Below are positions 1-13,391 of a stretch of DNA of 64,000 bases, piece by piece (the stretch's first letter is position 1; every line of letters starts with the position of its first letter). The notes beneath the pieces are model-generated. The model did no database searches and had not been told where the DNA came from. It worked only from the letters and a program-made list of their open reading frames with translations. The stretch comes from Nymphaea colorata (Eukaryota; Streptophyta; Magnoliopsida; Nymphaeales; Nymphaeaceae). The stretch covers positions 25,438,131-25,502,130 of the forward strand of contig NC_045140.1 of NCBI RefSeq assembly GCF_008831285.2, read 5' to 3'. A program made the translations under genes and the position numbers.

Positions 1-632
1 CTCGGCTGATGCAAGTCTAGCCTGGTCTGGCTCTCTCTCAACCTATGGTATGGGGAGCTCTTCATCTCCCCACTTTTACCCCGAGAAGGCTCAACCGTCC
101 CAATGTACAGAAAGTGTGATGCAGCTGACGTTTCCGGTGGCGGATCCCGGACGGGCTCGCTGGGTGTTTCGTGCCTGACCGCGTCCTGTCGTCCGACTAA
201 TTTCTCCGATTCAGCGGAATTCTGCGCTCTGCGATAGTAGAAGAAGCAAGCCAACGCAAGGACGAAAATCACAGCAACAATCGAGACTGATGCCGCTATG
301 AAGATCTTCCCAGCAGGCTTTACTGATCGGCTTTGCACCCTGCCCTGTTCAGAGACGTTTGAAGGGACTGAGATGGAGGGTGTCTGAGTCGGGTTTGATG
401 GTGGCCCGGGGGGCGTCGTGGGGAAGAATGGTGAATCCTGAGACGGGGTGACGGGAGTCGTAGGGAATGGCTGTGCAGGAGGAGCAGGGGGGTCCATGGG
501 GAATAGTGGTTGGTGGAGGATCCTTCTGGACGGGTTGTCTCCGGCATTCTCCATGCCGACGGTAGAGAAAGCAGAAAGAGCAATGCTGACGGTCAGCACC
601 AGAAGGAAGAAGAACTTGAAAGGAGGTTCCAT
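1..632 (-). CDS. Class I formin-like protein, N-terminal part (truncated by window edge)
   Basis: Membrane-anchored class I formins nucleate and bundle actin filaments and link them to the plasma membrane and wall. The ATG is at 632 on the minus strand and 210 codons are open to the left edge. Visible in order: a signal peptide (residues 1-26, core FFFLLVLTVSIALSAF); the short motif RRILHQPLFP at 36-45, which plant class I formins carry just after the signal peptide; a Pro/Thr/Ser-rich extracellular stretch (46-105); one transmembrane segment at about 108-133 followed by the basic stop YYRR; and a cytosolic start with FLYIGTVEPSRG (174-185) and SSPYHRL (192-198), both like the formin juxtamembrane region. 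The FH1 and FH2 domains must lie left of the window. The leader just upstream of the ATG is GA-rich on the coding strand. The family is clear; the particular FH member is not. Confidence 0.85.
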   Translation of the reverse strand, partial: MEPPFKFFFLLVLTVSIALSAFSTVGMENAGDNPSRRILHQPLFPMDPPAPPAQPFPTTPVTPSQDSPFFPTTPPGPPSNPTQTPSISVPSNVSEQGRVQSRSVKPAGKIFIAASVSIVAVIFVLALACFFYYRRAQNSAESEKLVGRQDAVRHETPSEPVRDPPPETSAASHFLYIGTVEPSRGKSGEMKSSPYHRLRESQTRLDLHQP

Positions 633-3600
633 GGCTCCCCCTGTCTCTCCCCCTCTAACTCTCTCTCTCTCCCAATGGTAGGCTAAGGTCTAAAGCCAGT
701 GCGGCAGGATCAATGGAAAATCAAGGCAGACGCTTTTGAAAGAGCGAGAAGCAGAGAATGGGTTTTCATGGCAGATTTGGTTTACGATCAAAACACCGCC
801 CACTGGTTCATCTCTCTGTCTCGCACGCAGGTCCCCTGCTCTCATCCGAATAGTCACCGGTTAATCTCTCTTTCCGTCGTTCAATTGTTATTAAATTCAT
901 GGCATGATGCCTTCAGTGCAATAACTGGGGAGGCAAAGGAAGCTTCTGAGGGCAGCAAAGATCTGGATTCGCTGCTGATCTCAGCCGTTTCCTCCCAGTC
1001 GGCACAGGGCCGCAGTTCCTCCTGGGTCCCCCCTTGCTTTCTCTTTTCCGATACCCTTTTCCGCCTTTTTTTCTGCTCAATTACCATCGTCTCCCTGATT
1101 CGGTCTCCCATGCCTGATTTCTCCGCCCCTTTACGCTGTGAGGACAAGTTTGTCATTGTACCCAACCGCATATTTAGTGTAGTTACGGTTCCCGCACCGC
1201 AACTGGCGGTGTGGCCTCTTGACGAAATGCAGAAGAAATGCGCAAAGGGACGTGTGCTCTAATGGGACACCTTGTCCACACGTCCCGACGCAGACCCTGC
1301 TTTGTCCAGACGCTGGATTCGCCTGACTAAGTGTCCTCGTCAAACCTGTCACTGGAGGCATTCAATGCGTTTAAAATTCGAAACCCATTTGTTTAGTGGT
1401 TTATGAAATTCGCCCAACACTCGTGACTCGACCGTTGTGTTCCGGAACTAATTTTCGGAAATGGACCCGGTGCAACTCGATTGCTTGGTTTTTAATACAT
1501 TTATTTTCTGGTGGTCGTTTTTAAGCTGCTTTCTGACATTTTATGTAATCAAAGAAGTTGGAGGATCAAAAGTGAAATGTCGAATCGCAGAATCAGATTA
1601 TTTTACTCTGTAGTTTCATAAAATAATGAGTCTCTAGTTTTTATAAAACTTTTTTCGCATTAGCGCAAGGTGGTTTGGATACTATTGTTTTATCTTTATT
1701 TCTTCTCCAAAACACACGAGCAAGCAGCCATAAATCTGTCAGCTTGCCCTGAATCACTAGTATGAACTAATAGCCAGTTAAAAAACTAGCGGCCTTTACT
1801 AGATTGGCTAAAATTTCCTTAACATACATTATTTTCTGATAACCCCAAATGCAAGTCGCTTCTCGGGAAAAAGGTGGGAAGCTCGGTGTGAGTTACCGGT
1901 AGAGGAAATTCGTTTTTGGGGGTACCCATGTTGGAGAAGCAAGCATGTACGAAGGAAGAACCCCAGTTTTTTCTACTATACACGTCAAGAATCGGAGTCG
2001 GAACAAGTGTTTTTTAAAAGTCAAGGTAACCCCACCGACGGCAGGCAGACGACGACGGGAGGCCATTCTCGTGTCGAGTTAATACCGGAAATGCCCTCTT
2101 GCATGTGCTTCCGCAGCTCCGCTGGATGTGCCATAGAACCAAGGGCCAGCCGCTCGCTCGTGGTTCAAGCAACGCTTTGCCTTCAGGAAGCTGGCGTCGG
2201 TCTCCGTCGCCTTGAGGTTCGTTTTCTTTCTTCCTAGTATCTCTCCTTTCATATTTTCGATGCCGCCTGGAGGTTGGTTTTTGAAAGCAGTTTCACTAAA
2301 ATGCCAGTGGTCTTTCGTTTTTCAGAAAACAAAACGTGAATAAGTTAAGTAAATAGCGATGTGTGTCCAACCATTTTTAGATGGACGTGGAAGGGGAATC
2401 ATTTCATGTGGTGGTAATGGAATTGGGTATGGACGAGATCAGGAGCTTCCACTTAAAGGACTGGAACAGGTCAAATTAAGTAGAGCACCTGCCGCCCCTA
2501 TGTCCCTTTCTCGCCCCACTGTATAAGGCTCCGTGGGTAGGTGCAGTTTCTGCGGATTGATTTGGGTCTCGTCCTGGCTGCGGTGCCACAAATATGTCCC
2601 CAAAGTCTAAACAAGATCAACAAAAATCTTCCTTGTATTTGTTTTGGTCAGTGTAATCTCACCCCGACTTATTGTCATTATTTATGGTGACCAAAATCAA
2701 GCTGTTATCAACGTTGCAGTTCCATAGCATTTTACCCTCCAAGTACGAAATTCTCCATTGGCGTGCTTTATGTGGCGTCAAATCAGCCTAAGTGCAGGTG
2801 CAGACAGGATCAAGAGGGTTGGCAGAGTGCAGTGTCATGTGGCTGTCATGCAGCTAACCATTCATCATCCATCGTGGACATAAAGATTCAGTTGCGGTGG
2901 CAAGAGAAAGCACCTTACCACCACTCTCAAGAGAACTAAGGTGCACGTTTCTTTTCAAAGTAATATATATATATATATATATGTATACACACACACAAAA
3001 CCATTGATATTAGAAGATAATTAAAAAATTAGAGATTCGTTCATAAAAAAATGGTTATCACATGGGTATTAGTGACAATTTATGGTTCAACAACATTCAT
3101 AATGCATTTAGCAATAATTTATAATGCTTTTAGCTTTTGCTTTATTTGTAAATATTAATATTTAGTTTGAGTAGATATTTGGGTTTAATAGTTTTAAAGT
3201 AGCCGTAGTTGAGGAATCATGGTTGCTTGACTGTAAAAAAAAAAAAAGTTATTGTAAGTGTATCCTTTCTCATTGGAAATGTTGGGTATTCTGGTGATTA
3301 AAAGTCTGAAACCCTTAATTTGGACTTGTATTTAGCAACATAAGCGATCTGGATAAGTGGGGGAGCCACATGTTGGTAGGTGTATGCATTGCCAGCTTCA
3401 CAAAATTTCTTTATTTTTAGATAGAAGCCTTCAAATATTTACTGATTTATGTATATTGCTGTCCTTTGGTACGAAAGCTTTTAATATGAAAGCTTTTAAA
3501 TTAGTACCTCCAACCCAAATTTTTTTAGCTCTGCTATTGATACGGATGCACTCCCAACGTAAGTATCAAGATAAAGGAATGATGCTTAGATCATACGTTA

Positions 3601-6043
3601 TGCACGTTTGAATGAAATGCTTTCCTTCCATTTATGAACTTTCGAGCTATATGTGATTAATTTGGCTTAAATGATGTAAAAGCATGAGTATTACATGTTC
3701 AAACTGCATTCAGTTTCATCTTTTGCAAGGTCTCTTTTTGGAAAAATAATTGAAATATAGTTTAACTAATCCTTCAAAGTAGTTTCTTTTTTTTATAAAT
3801 CTCTCGCGTGTGAATGTAACATCGTCGTTTTATAGACCGTGGTGGTGACTTAAGTAAATGCTAAAGTTCGTACCCACAAAGTCCAACAACTGGGCCCCTG
3901 GCTGGTATGGGCGAAGCTTATTTTCCAAAATAAACGGCTGGGACGAGATCCAGAGTTCATTCTTTATGCGAACCCTGTACTTTGATTGTCTCGTCAACAT
4001 CAACTTTTTTTTCCCGTGAAATTACGATCGCACACCTTTTCTCTTCACCGAAGAGGAGGTCGATCAACGTTAGGTGGATCAATCCTATACTCATCAGTTA
4101 GAGTATTATACTGCTACCATTCTATAGTTTGTTCATGATAATCAAACTGATAACCAAACTCTCACCAGCACATCAACCAACTTAATAGCTAAAGGCAATC
4201 ACTAACTTCGCAAAATATGCAACGCATTTGAGCCTCTTTAATGGCAAATCACATTATCTTGAAAGAAGCATGTGATTTAAAACACTATATATTTTTTCTA
4301 GAAACAGTATCTTTTGAATGCAAGTTTCGATTGATTATAAATGTATATGTCCGAAACACATATTTTAAGGGTTGGCTCTTCCCAGCGCGACGAAAACAAG
4401 ATGCAGAACCCACGGTTCTCCTGAACGATATGCAGCGAGCATGGGTATTAGTTCTTGTTCCAGTTAAATAAGAGAGATCTTGAACTAAGAAATGGATCCT
4501 CTAAACTAAAAGAAGGTGTCGTGATCGCAAAAATTGGGTTCTTTGGGTTTGGGCGCTCTACTCGCTCTTCTGTTCCAACAGAGTAATCATCATTATCCAA
4601 ATGAAGTTGGTTAAAATTTTGGTTCTCATTGGTTGGATTTTAACGTAATCCACATTCAGGCAGTTTCGATGTGCGTCAAGTAGACAAATGCTGCATCGAT
4701 TTGAAGTAAGTCGTGTGTTCGCCCTCTCCCCTTTTGCCTTGCTTTGTGCAAATTTGAGAGTAGATCTGACTTCTGAGGTGATTTAAGATGCAAGCTGCTT
4801 TGAAATTTGGAGCAGATTTTGGACCCAGGGTTTTGTAACATTATGTAGTGAATGCTAAATCTATAGAATCGTAATTCGAGATTGGAAGGAAATCAAACCA
4901 AACCATGATGCACTGATCTTAAATCCACATGGTTCTCATGATTGCTCCGGATTTAATCCAAAGGTATCAAAACCAACCTTGAGGAGAGCAGTTCCCAATA
5001 ACAGAAAAAAAAGTGGCATCTATAAAATGTTGCTTTTGACTGAGCCCTAAAATCTACACTAGGAATGAGAAGCTAAGGCTCCTCTTTCTTATGCCTCTAA
5101 AGTCTAGAGCTACATAGTTAGAATTGGCCAACAATTGTGCTTCCACAAATATCTGGTTCAACCAGTTAGGCCAAACCCCCTAGGTCACTCATCTACACAA
5201 TTGAACTAGCCTTCACCAAGACACTTGGTAATTCGATTCTATAGATGCTATATCTCCATGTCTAAGTAGTCGGATGTGGAAGCTATGTTTAAGGGTGCAC
5301 TCTTGCCATCGCTGACATTGATATAACCAAACCAAGAATGACAGGAAGGTCTTTGAGTCTATTTTCCAACTTATGAGTTGTTAACCTCTCGCCCGCCCAC
5401 CCACATGAAACATATGAATTGTAGGTCCCTCATGTCATATTTATTTTCTTTTTACCATTGGTGACATGAGACTTTTATTTTAATATGTTGTTTTGTTAAT
5501 ACTAAAGTATGTAAAGTGTTTTAGGAATGAGTAAAAATATCGTGAAACAAAAAGAATTCTATTATTAAGTTTTAAAATCTGTATCATCGTGTCTCTCTCT
5601 CTCTTTCTCACTCGCGTGGTCGAGGAAAAATAAAGTACAACTATAACGGGTTGATTTTCACGTTCTATGCATGAGCTTTTTGGCGGTTCCGCTGCCGGCA
5701 TGTTAGAAAGTTCCGACCTCCTTTCCCGGCAGGTTATTTTGGTTTTCAATTAAACAAAACGTCGAGAAAAGCCAGTGAAGCACCTTTGACACATTATTTT
5801 CACGTTATTTTGGGAGCAGGAACATTGGAAAGCGCCTTCCTTCCTAGTCGGTCGCGTGACCATATCTGGACTGCTAAGACCAGGAAGCGATCGGGGAGTC
5901 GAAGCGTTCGAATAGGTAATCGAGTTAGAGAAAGCACGCACCGAGAGACTTCTTCCATTTATCCGAAGCGAGTAGTTCTCAATCGCCTCTGCAGTTATTT
6001 TCCACTCTTTAAAATCACTTCCTTCGTCGAGGAAACGGGATTT
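633..6043. other. Intergenic region between formin and ASCC2-like gene
   Basis: The formin and the ASCC2-like gene are divergent, so both promoters should lie here. Long open frames occur (for example 699-1262 plus) but show no family motif and no ATG at their start. The middle part (about 2900-5700) is AT-rich with short homopolymer runs. A CT-rich stretch sits near 5590-5610. No RNA gene or complete transposon was recognised. Confidence 0.6.
2963..2996. repeat. (AT)n-(AC)n microsatellite
   Basis: About ten AT units run directly into a short GTATACACACAC stretch. It lies in intergenic DNA and is likely length-polymorphic. Confidence 0.9.
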
Positions 6044-9000
6044 ATGGCGTCTAGACACCACTACCGATCGGAAGGCGGCAGGAGACACCCTGCAAACCAG
6101 AAAAAGTTCGTGCCCAAATCACAGAACGCATCGAGTTCTGGTGATTCGACTCCTATCGCGTCGTTCACGTCTTCACTGAGGGAGAATTCACGCAAAGTTG
6201 ATGATGGGTCGTCAAAAAAAACAGCGGATTTCCAATCCGATGGCGGTTCGATTTCCTCGAACCAAGGTGAGCACGACGAGCCTCGAACCGGGTTAACGGA
6301 GAGACAGGTGAGGTTCGTGAACTACTTGCCGCAAGACGAGGCGGTGGCCATCGGCCTTGGGGCCGAGGACGGCGGGCTTGATCCCGTCGAGTCGCAGAAG
6401 GTGGTCGACCTTATGAACGAGGAGCTCTCTCGGTTATTGAAGATGAAACCTCGTCAATTCTGGAAAGAGGGTAACTGTTTTCCTTTCTTCTTGCTTGTTG
6501 ATTCGTTGGTTTGTAAATTTAGTCTAATTTCAGCATCAATGGGCATAAGGAGAACTAGGTTTCTTGTTATTTCTTTTCGAAGTTTTGTTGTAATTTGAAC
6601 TCATGATGCTTATCTGTGCAATCGTTTTATACTTATTTCATCCATAATAGTCTCTGTTCTATTTAGAGAACTAAACACGAAAAGTGTAGGATTTTATTGT
6701 GCCCGACATCGATCGTCCTCATTATCATAGTTGTTATGTGCTACTGAGGTTAGTATCTTATTTCCTTCCAAATGAATGGTAAGACATACTTCGAGTCTTT
6801 TCTCTGTTCCTGCTGACGCTTGTCCAGGTAATGGTTAACATGAATAGTTATGTGATTTTTGCATGGTAGTTAGTTTCATTGAAGCTACTGCCTATTATTA
6901 ATATTCATGCTGAAAATGGATCATTTCAGCTCTTCTCTCTACAAATGTGCCTGATTGATGCAAATTGCGATCCACATGCTCCTCAAGATATTCAAATGTG
7001 CTTCTGTGTAGCATTGATAGTTCTGATCCTGTTCAGCCAATTCAATACTGTCTTCTACAAGGTCATGTTGCTATAGAGTATAACTACAGAGAGAACTTTT
7101 TGTTAGTCAAACAAAGCTAGTTTCCAACGCTTGTCTAAAAGGATTTGTAGGAGTGAATGCTGATGCTGAAAGCAGAGTACGTCTCTGTGTGTTCATTAAG
7201 TCTATATTAGATCAGTTGGCTGGATAAATTTGATGGGAACTATTAGGTTCTGGCGTACAACCTATCCTTCTTTCTTCCATCCACATATCCATGGCCATCC
7301 TTTTCCGTTGAAATGTGCAAGGACGGTAAGAAGTATAGGCAAGGAGGACATGGAATGTCAGCTCTTTAGCCAAGACTCAGTGGCTTCTGGGGGTGAACCC
7401 AAGTTGGCATGCAAAAGGTAAACATGGCAACAGAGAAGAGACTAATAAATAGAAGAGAACCATCCTAGCAAAGGACCAAGAGCAAGGGCATCTGGTATAT
7501 GTTTATCAATGCTTAATCATTCATTCTTCAATATGTTAATCTGTATCCTACTATTACCAAGCTCTGCATTGACAACCACATGTATGCCTGTTGATCAAGT
7601 CTGTTAGACCCTACCTATTGTCTTTACTCTTTACTAGGTCTTAAGAAACAGATTGCTTTGTTAGGGGTACCTCTTATTTAAGGTAGTGTTTCACTTGTCA
7701 AATGGCATTCTTCATATGGTGTATGCTTTACTGGAGTAGACATCTGTGTATTGGATATGTACATCCATATTGTGCCCGCATAGTGCATATTTCTGTTATA
7801 CTATCTTGATAGATTTTACTCTGAACTTGTTTTTTTTATTACAATTTCTTGAACTTATTGAAACTAATACTATGTTTATAACATCTGTGTCACAAATTCA
7901 CAAAATCATGTTCTTCCTCTCCAGTTGCTAGAGAAAGTTCTGTACATGTCTTCTTGGATAGCTTTCTACAGTTCCGGAGCAGATGGTATGACTTTCCTCA
8001 TCATGGGCCCAAAGAAACAGTTGCTGGGTTGATAGTTGGGGAGTCTGAGCTAAGCCGTCGTGTCTTCATGTTCTTCTATCGCCTGTTAGTTCAGCTTTAT
8101 TTGGTTATGAATCTATGATGCTTTGACCTGTTTTTTCATTCATGTTTTCATGAATGATTTGCTGAATCCTGGTTGTATGATGTAGATCTTCTAACAAAGA
8201 TCCTGGTGCCCGTGCTAGCGATAGTCTGAGTCCCAAGGAGCACACAGGTATTTAGTTTTGCCATTTATATTCTGAAAACTCATAAATGATATCTTTAGGA
8301 TGGTCACATTAGGGAACACTTTTGTGTTCACTCAGTATGACACATTGTCAGTCTTTATTATCTTTCTTTATTATCTGTGCAGCCCTGTTGCAAGAAAGCA
8401 AACTGCTTGACTTGCCAAAATTGTTAGACATATGTGCCATCTACTATCACGACAACAAAGAGCTGACAAGGTCATTGGTAAGTGAGTAGCACCTGTCTCT
8501 TCTATATGTCTAGCTTGTTTAACACTGTCTTTATCTTGTGGGATGAAAAAAAATCATTGTTTATGTGAGAAGAAAGAGACAATTAATAACTCATTGGTGC
8601 TTCTTGAATCCTGACTGAAGATGTCATGACTGCAAGTTTTCCAACCGGGGCAGCTCAAAGGCGCCGAGAATGTGTCATAGTGGAATCCTTTTAGCCATGT
8701 AATTTTTGTCATGACTGCATCTATATTTATGGGTATAATTATTGTAGTATTGGTACTTTATAGTTTATTCTGAGCTAACACAGAGCTAACTCTGGTGTCT
8801 TTGTAAGATGCTTATACCATAATCCTGTTGACTCAGTTGGAAACCCACTTTAATTTCGCCTAACTTTAATTTGCTTACACATTCTGCAATAAATAAGATG
8901 TCTGCCAGAGACGAAGATCTTATTGCAAAGACCAGATGCTAATAGCCAGCATAATGGGTCAAATAGATGGACTATTTTTCGGTTAGTACTTAGTAGAAGT

Positions 9001-12000
9001 AAAATTGTTGCTAGACACAGTTCAGCATCGGACCTTTAGTAGATCTAGATGTAGATCTCGTGGATGATTGTAGATCCTGCCCGTTTTATCATATTGTCAA
9101 AGCCAGGACATGCCTACTGCAGCCACTAAGGAGGCATATTCTTCTGGAGTCTGGACTCAAGCTGGATTTTGTGAGGCTGCTCAAAACCCAATTCTCAGCC
9201 TCTAAGATTGACCATATCGGGCATCATGGTCTTTCTATTATGTCATCAATTTTGTATCTGAAAGGCTGAAGGTCGTTCTCACTTGCCATCCATTGAGGTT
9301 TATTTACATGCATTTTGTTGGGGAGAGAGGGGGGGGGGGGGGAGAGAGAGAGAGAGAGAGATTATATCTTTCCTACATGATACATTTCTGAAGAAACAGA
9401 ATTATATCTGGTAAAATATTTCTGGTTTTATGATTGGATTGCACATTGTTCTATGCATTAGTTTCTGATTAATATGCTATTTTCATTAATGAGAAGTTGT
9501 TGAGCAGGTTTCAAATGCAATGAGATCTCAACCTCTGCTCATCGAGAATTTAGTAGATGCAGTGAACCATTTTCTTAGGATTGTCCATACAATGCATAAG
9601 CGCTGCAGCTCAGTATTGGAGGTACTGTATGCAAAATTTTGCATCATAACCATGTGCATATTTTGCTGTTGAAATTTGTCCATTATTTTCAGCATAACTT
9701 ATTCAAATGAAAAGCTTCCTCCACAAAAGCCAGGTTGTTTTTGAGATTTAGGTGGTTCTTCCTTTATCATTTGTCAACTTCCACATTTTCAGAATTGTGC
9801 TTAAGAGAGTTTTTTTCGTGATCTCAAATTTTTGCTCCTCTTTCTGAGCATTGATGCTCACTGTAAGGTGTATCTTTTGATAATAATGCCTACATTTTGC
9901 CAATTTTCATCTTTTGGCTTGAATTAGCAGTAACTGTATCATTGCTGGAAGTTTGGTGTATCTTTTGATAATAATGCCTACATTTTGCCAGTTTTCATGT
10001 TTTGGCTTGAATTAGCAGTAACTGTACCATTGCTGGAAGTTTTACTTTTGCTTAATAGTTTGTGAATTATACAAAGTGCTGCAATTCATTTCCCAGCTCT
10101 TTACAATGTGCAGGTTCTTTTTGCTGCTGGTAGTGATGAAAGAAATGGTCATACTCAGCTTCATGAAGATTTTTTGGAGGCATGTGTTTGAATCAACAGG
10201 AGTTATTGGCTAGTAGATATCAAAGTTTGTCTCTTCGTTTTGTTAAGTATCCTTTTACACGTTGTTCTCATGGATTTCCAGGTAATGGACTTCATTAATG
10301 ATGCGGTCTCAACTCTTGATGCCTTTGTGGAGGCATACGAACCTGCAGCAGCATCTTTCTCATATCCTGTGGAAACAAGGTATTGCCGTCTCTAGGTTTG
10401 CCAGCTTGTGGTATTTTATATGTGAAATATTTTACGTAACTTTGGTTTTAATATCATTGACACCTTTCTCTGGTGTTTGTGCTGTATACAGTGATGGCCA
10501 CGATGAGTTGCTTACCACACTTGCAAGATTACATGATTCACTTCTGACATCTTTAGAACAGGGATTTGCACTCATTTCGACTACCAATGTGGACAAATTC
10601 AAAAGCTCTTTTAATGGCACAGCTCCTAATATTTCTCTTTGCCTGACTATGTTGTCAACACGGATAGTAAAGTTTGGTTGGAAATTACTGGACTTCTGTT
10701 ATTTGAACCAGTCACCAGCTGAAGTTCATTTGCTTATTAACTCCACAAAGATGTTCCCTGTCAAATTTGAGGACCCAGGAATAAGGGGAGATATTATCTT
10801 GCAAGTTTTACGTGAGCTTAGCATAGGAGTCTCGTATGACCTCCAGGAGCACCATGGGAGAAAAACATTTATTCAGGGATTTGAAAAGAATTTCAAAATT
10901 TTGGCTAGGATGGAGACTTTGCGGAATGATGGTAAATACTTCAGTACCTTGAGCTTAGACTTGATTGTCTATTTTCGTGTCATGTTTAAGTTCAAGAGGT
11001 CAGATATGCAGCTCTGGTGCTTTTTAGCATGCTTTTCCTTATTTAGTAACCATTCATAGTGTCATCTTTGGAGACGACCTTGGTGGCCTTGTCAAGAAAT
11101 GTTATGATGTGGTTTTGGATATTGAAGCTACAATCTTACCAGTTCTGCTCCATAACAAATGAGCTCAAATTGTAAACGATACTTTATGGTAATTATTATT
11201 GTCTCATGCACACACGCTACTGCAGTATGATCAAAGAGGGGGGTGGGTGGGGGAGGAAGGGGGAGGAGATGGTGGCTTGGGGTGGGCGGTGGAAGGGGGA
11301 AACAGAGCTGCAGTATGTGATATGTTTGAGAAACCTAAGAACTTGCGCAAGTTTGCTATGTACTGCTTGTACGCACCGAGAGTCATTGCTTGAATTTGGC
11401 TTATATCGCAAAAAGTGTAGTGCAAGGAGAGGTGCAGAATACCTCCAGACAACCTTGAAGCAAGCAAGTCTAAAAGCATTAAAGTAAGCTTCAAATTAAG
11501 GCTAGTAGACAAAAAACAATAATGTTCATGTAAACGAAAGTTTGTTCATTGTCATCTAGCACAGCATGGTATGTGATGTTAAATATAAGCCACCGGGATG
11601 GGTGTTTGCTTCAAGGTGTAAGCATCTTGGACTTTCAATTTACAGTTTTAATCTCAGGGATGTTGCAGACTTGCAGCATTGGCTCAAGGTTAGGTGCAAA
11701 TGACTTGTTTTGAGTGAGCTCATGATAACCTTGCCGCTTGGCAGGAGGCACATGCATTTAATACACAGAATGAATCTTGTGCTGTTGTGGGTTCTGCAAA
11801 AGTAATATTTATATCAATCAGCGTGCTCTGTTAAAGTGTTATTTTCCTTTACTGTTAGTTGCAGCAATATTTTGGTGATCAGCTTAATTTTTATGTCTTG
11901 ATGTATCAAGACAGGCTGGGATATCCATAAACAGATGCGTACTAGTGCAACTGTTTTGTGAATTAACTGTATTTTGTTTTCCTTTTCTTTGACATTTCAT

Positions 12001-13165
12001 TTCAACTGATTTTCAACTAATTGTTATTGTTTGGCATTTCAGTTCAACTGATTTTCTTCCTCTTTTCACAGGATGGATTTTCTTGGATGATGAACAGTGG
12101 AAAAGTTTACAACTGCTTGTGGCAAGCAATCCTTCTGATCTGAGAGAAAATAATCCCGTGGAAGAAATTCACTCATTGAGTGAGAAAGTGCAAGCAGATG
12201 AAGAAAGAGTTATCCTTGAATCCAGGATCAGTCAAATAAAGGACATTTTCCCTGATTATGGCAAGGGGTTTCTCTCTGCTTGCCTCAAAGCCTATAATCA
12301 AGACGCAGAGGAGGTGATTCAGAGAATACTTGAAGGAACTCTGCATCGAGATTTAAAATCTCTTGATGTCACTCTTGAAACATTTCCAACACCTAAAATT
12401 AGCAGGAAGGATAAAGGAAAGGGAGTGTTGGAAGAGCCAGTGACTGTACCGTCCTCCTCCCCTGTGTTTGCAGCCAAAAACAACCAAGGATCATCATCCT
12501 CTGTGAGCATTGGCTTATCAGACAGAAATACCGAAGAATCATCTTCTAATTCTTTGTATGGGAGGTTTGTGAGAAAGCAGAAAAATGATGAGGTTAATTC
12601 TTCATTTTTAGATGACAAGGGCGCTAAAGATTCCGAACAGACTGCAGTTCTTGCTTCACAGTATGAATATGAAGATGAATACGATGACTCGTTTGATGAC
12701 TTGGGCCTTAGTCTGGTTGAATCTGGATACGAAGAAGCGGAGGCTCTTGGGGATGGGGTCGCTTCAAAACGAGGTAGTTCCACTCCGTCCGAACATGTGA
12801 ATGCGGGAAGAAATTCCAACCTAAGATGGGGTCAAAAGAAAACCCAGTTCTATGTGAAGGATGGTAAGAATTATAGTTACAAAGTCTCCGGCGGAATTGC
12901 TGTAACCAACGCCCAGGAGGCCGCTTTGGTCAATCAAGTCCAGCGGGAGACAATTCACGGGCTTGGCCGTGGCGGCAACATCCCGTTGGGGGCAGTCAAG
13001 GCTCTAATGGATTCAGGCGGTCCGGACCAAGCCTCCGACAGTGTAGAAGCAGCAGGTGGGAGAAATTCAAACAGAGGACGTGGTCGGGGAAGAAGAGGTG
13101 GACGCAATCATTACCAGAAAGATCGTTCAATGAAGAAGCATTTCTCTGGACTAACTGGTTATTAA
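6044..13165 (+). CDS. ASCC2: ASCC2-like CUE-domain protein (activating signal cointegrator complex subunit 2 homologue)
   Basis: Nine coding exons: 6044-6470, 7925-8084, 8186-8247, 8383-8477, 9508-9621, 10114-10179, 10282-10379, 10492-10931 and 12072-13165, giving 851 aa with frame kept at every junction. The N-terminal half carries the ASCC2 helical region, with segments such as RQVRFVNYLPQDEA, FLQFRSRWYDFPH and GWIFLDDEQW. A CUE ubiquitin-binding domain is at about 534-582 (ISQIKDIFPDYGKGFLSACL). It is followed by an acidic YEYEDEYDDSFDDLG stretch and an RG-rich basic C-terminus (RGRGRGRRGGR). In animals ASCC2 binds K63-linked ubiquitin and works with the ASCC3 helicase in alkylation repair and ribosome quality control; a similar role here is inferred. 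The start is the first ATG in a frame that is also open upstream. Intron 5 appears to use a GC donor. Intron 1 (1.45 kb), intron 4 (1.03 kb) and intron 8 (1.14 kb) show no coding content. Confidence 0.9.
9320..9360. repeat. Poly-G / (GA)n microsatellite in ASCC2 intron 4
   Basis: A short GA run, a run of about 14 G and then (AG)n lie within an intron. Long G runs are prone to sequencing length errors. Confidence 0.85.
9867..10042. repeat. 88-bp tandem duplication in ASCC2 intron 5
   Basis: Two head-to-tail copies (9867-9954 and 9955-10042) both begin GGTGTATCTTTTGATAATAA. They differ at only a few positions, so the duplication is recent. It sits just before exon 6 but does not alter the acceptor at 10113. 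Confidence 0.9.
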
Positions 13166-13311
13166 GAGTGCTTTTCTCCATGATTTTGTCCAAAATTATT
13201 TTGTTCCTTGTTAAATAATTATAATTTTTTGGAGCGGAGTGTATAGACTTTTGAGTAATATTGCCTCGTTAGAGATGTTTTGATTTTGTTTTGTAATGAA
13301 ACGTATATGAG

Positions 13312-13391
<80 letters not shown>

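Noticed and set aside
699-1262. 187-codon plus-strand ORF upstream of the formin
   Set aside because: It opens with GTG rather than ATG, has no recognisable domain and overlaps the formin promoter and leader side.
2007-2237. Short plus-strand ORF in the formin-ASCC2 intergenic region
   Set aside because: 76 codons without a recognised motif; composition follows a local GC-richer patch.
12319-12819. 166-codon minus-strand ORF opposite ASCC2 exon 9
   Set aside because: It is the antisense shadow of the conserved CUE-domain exon.
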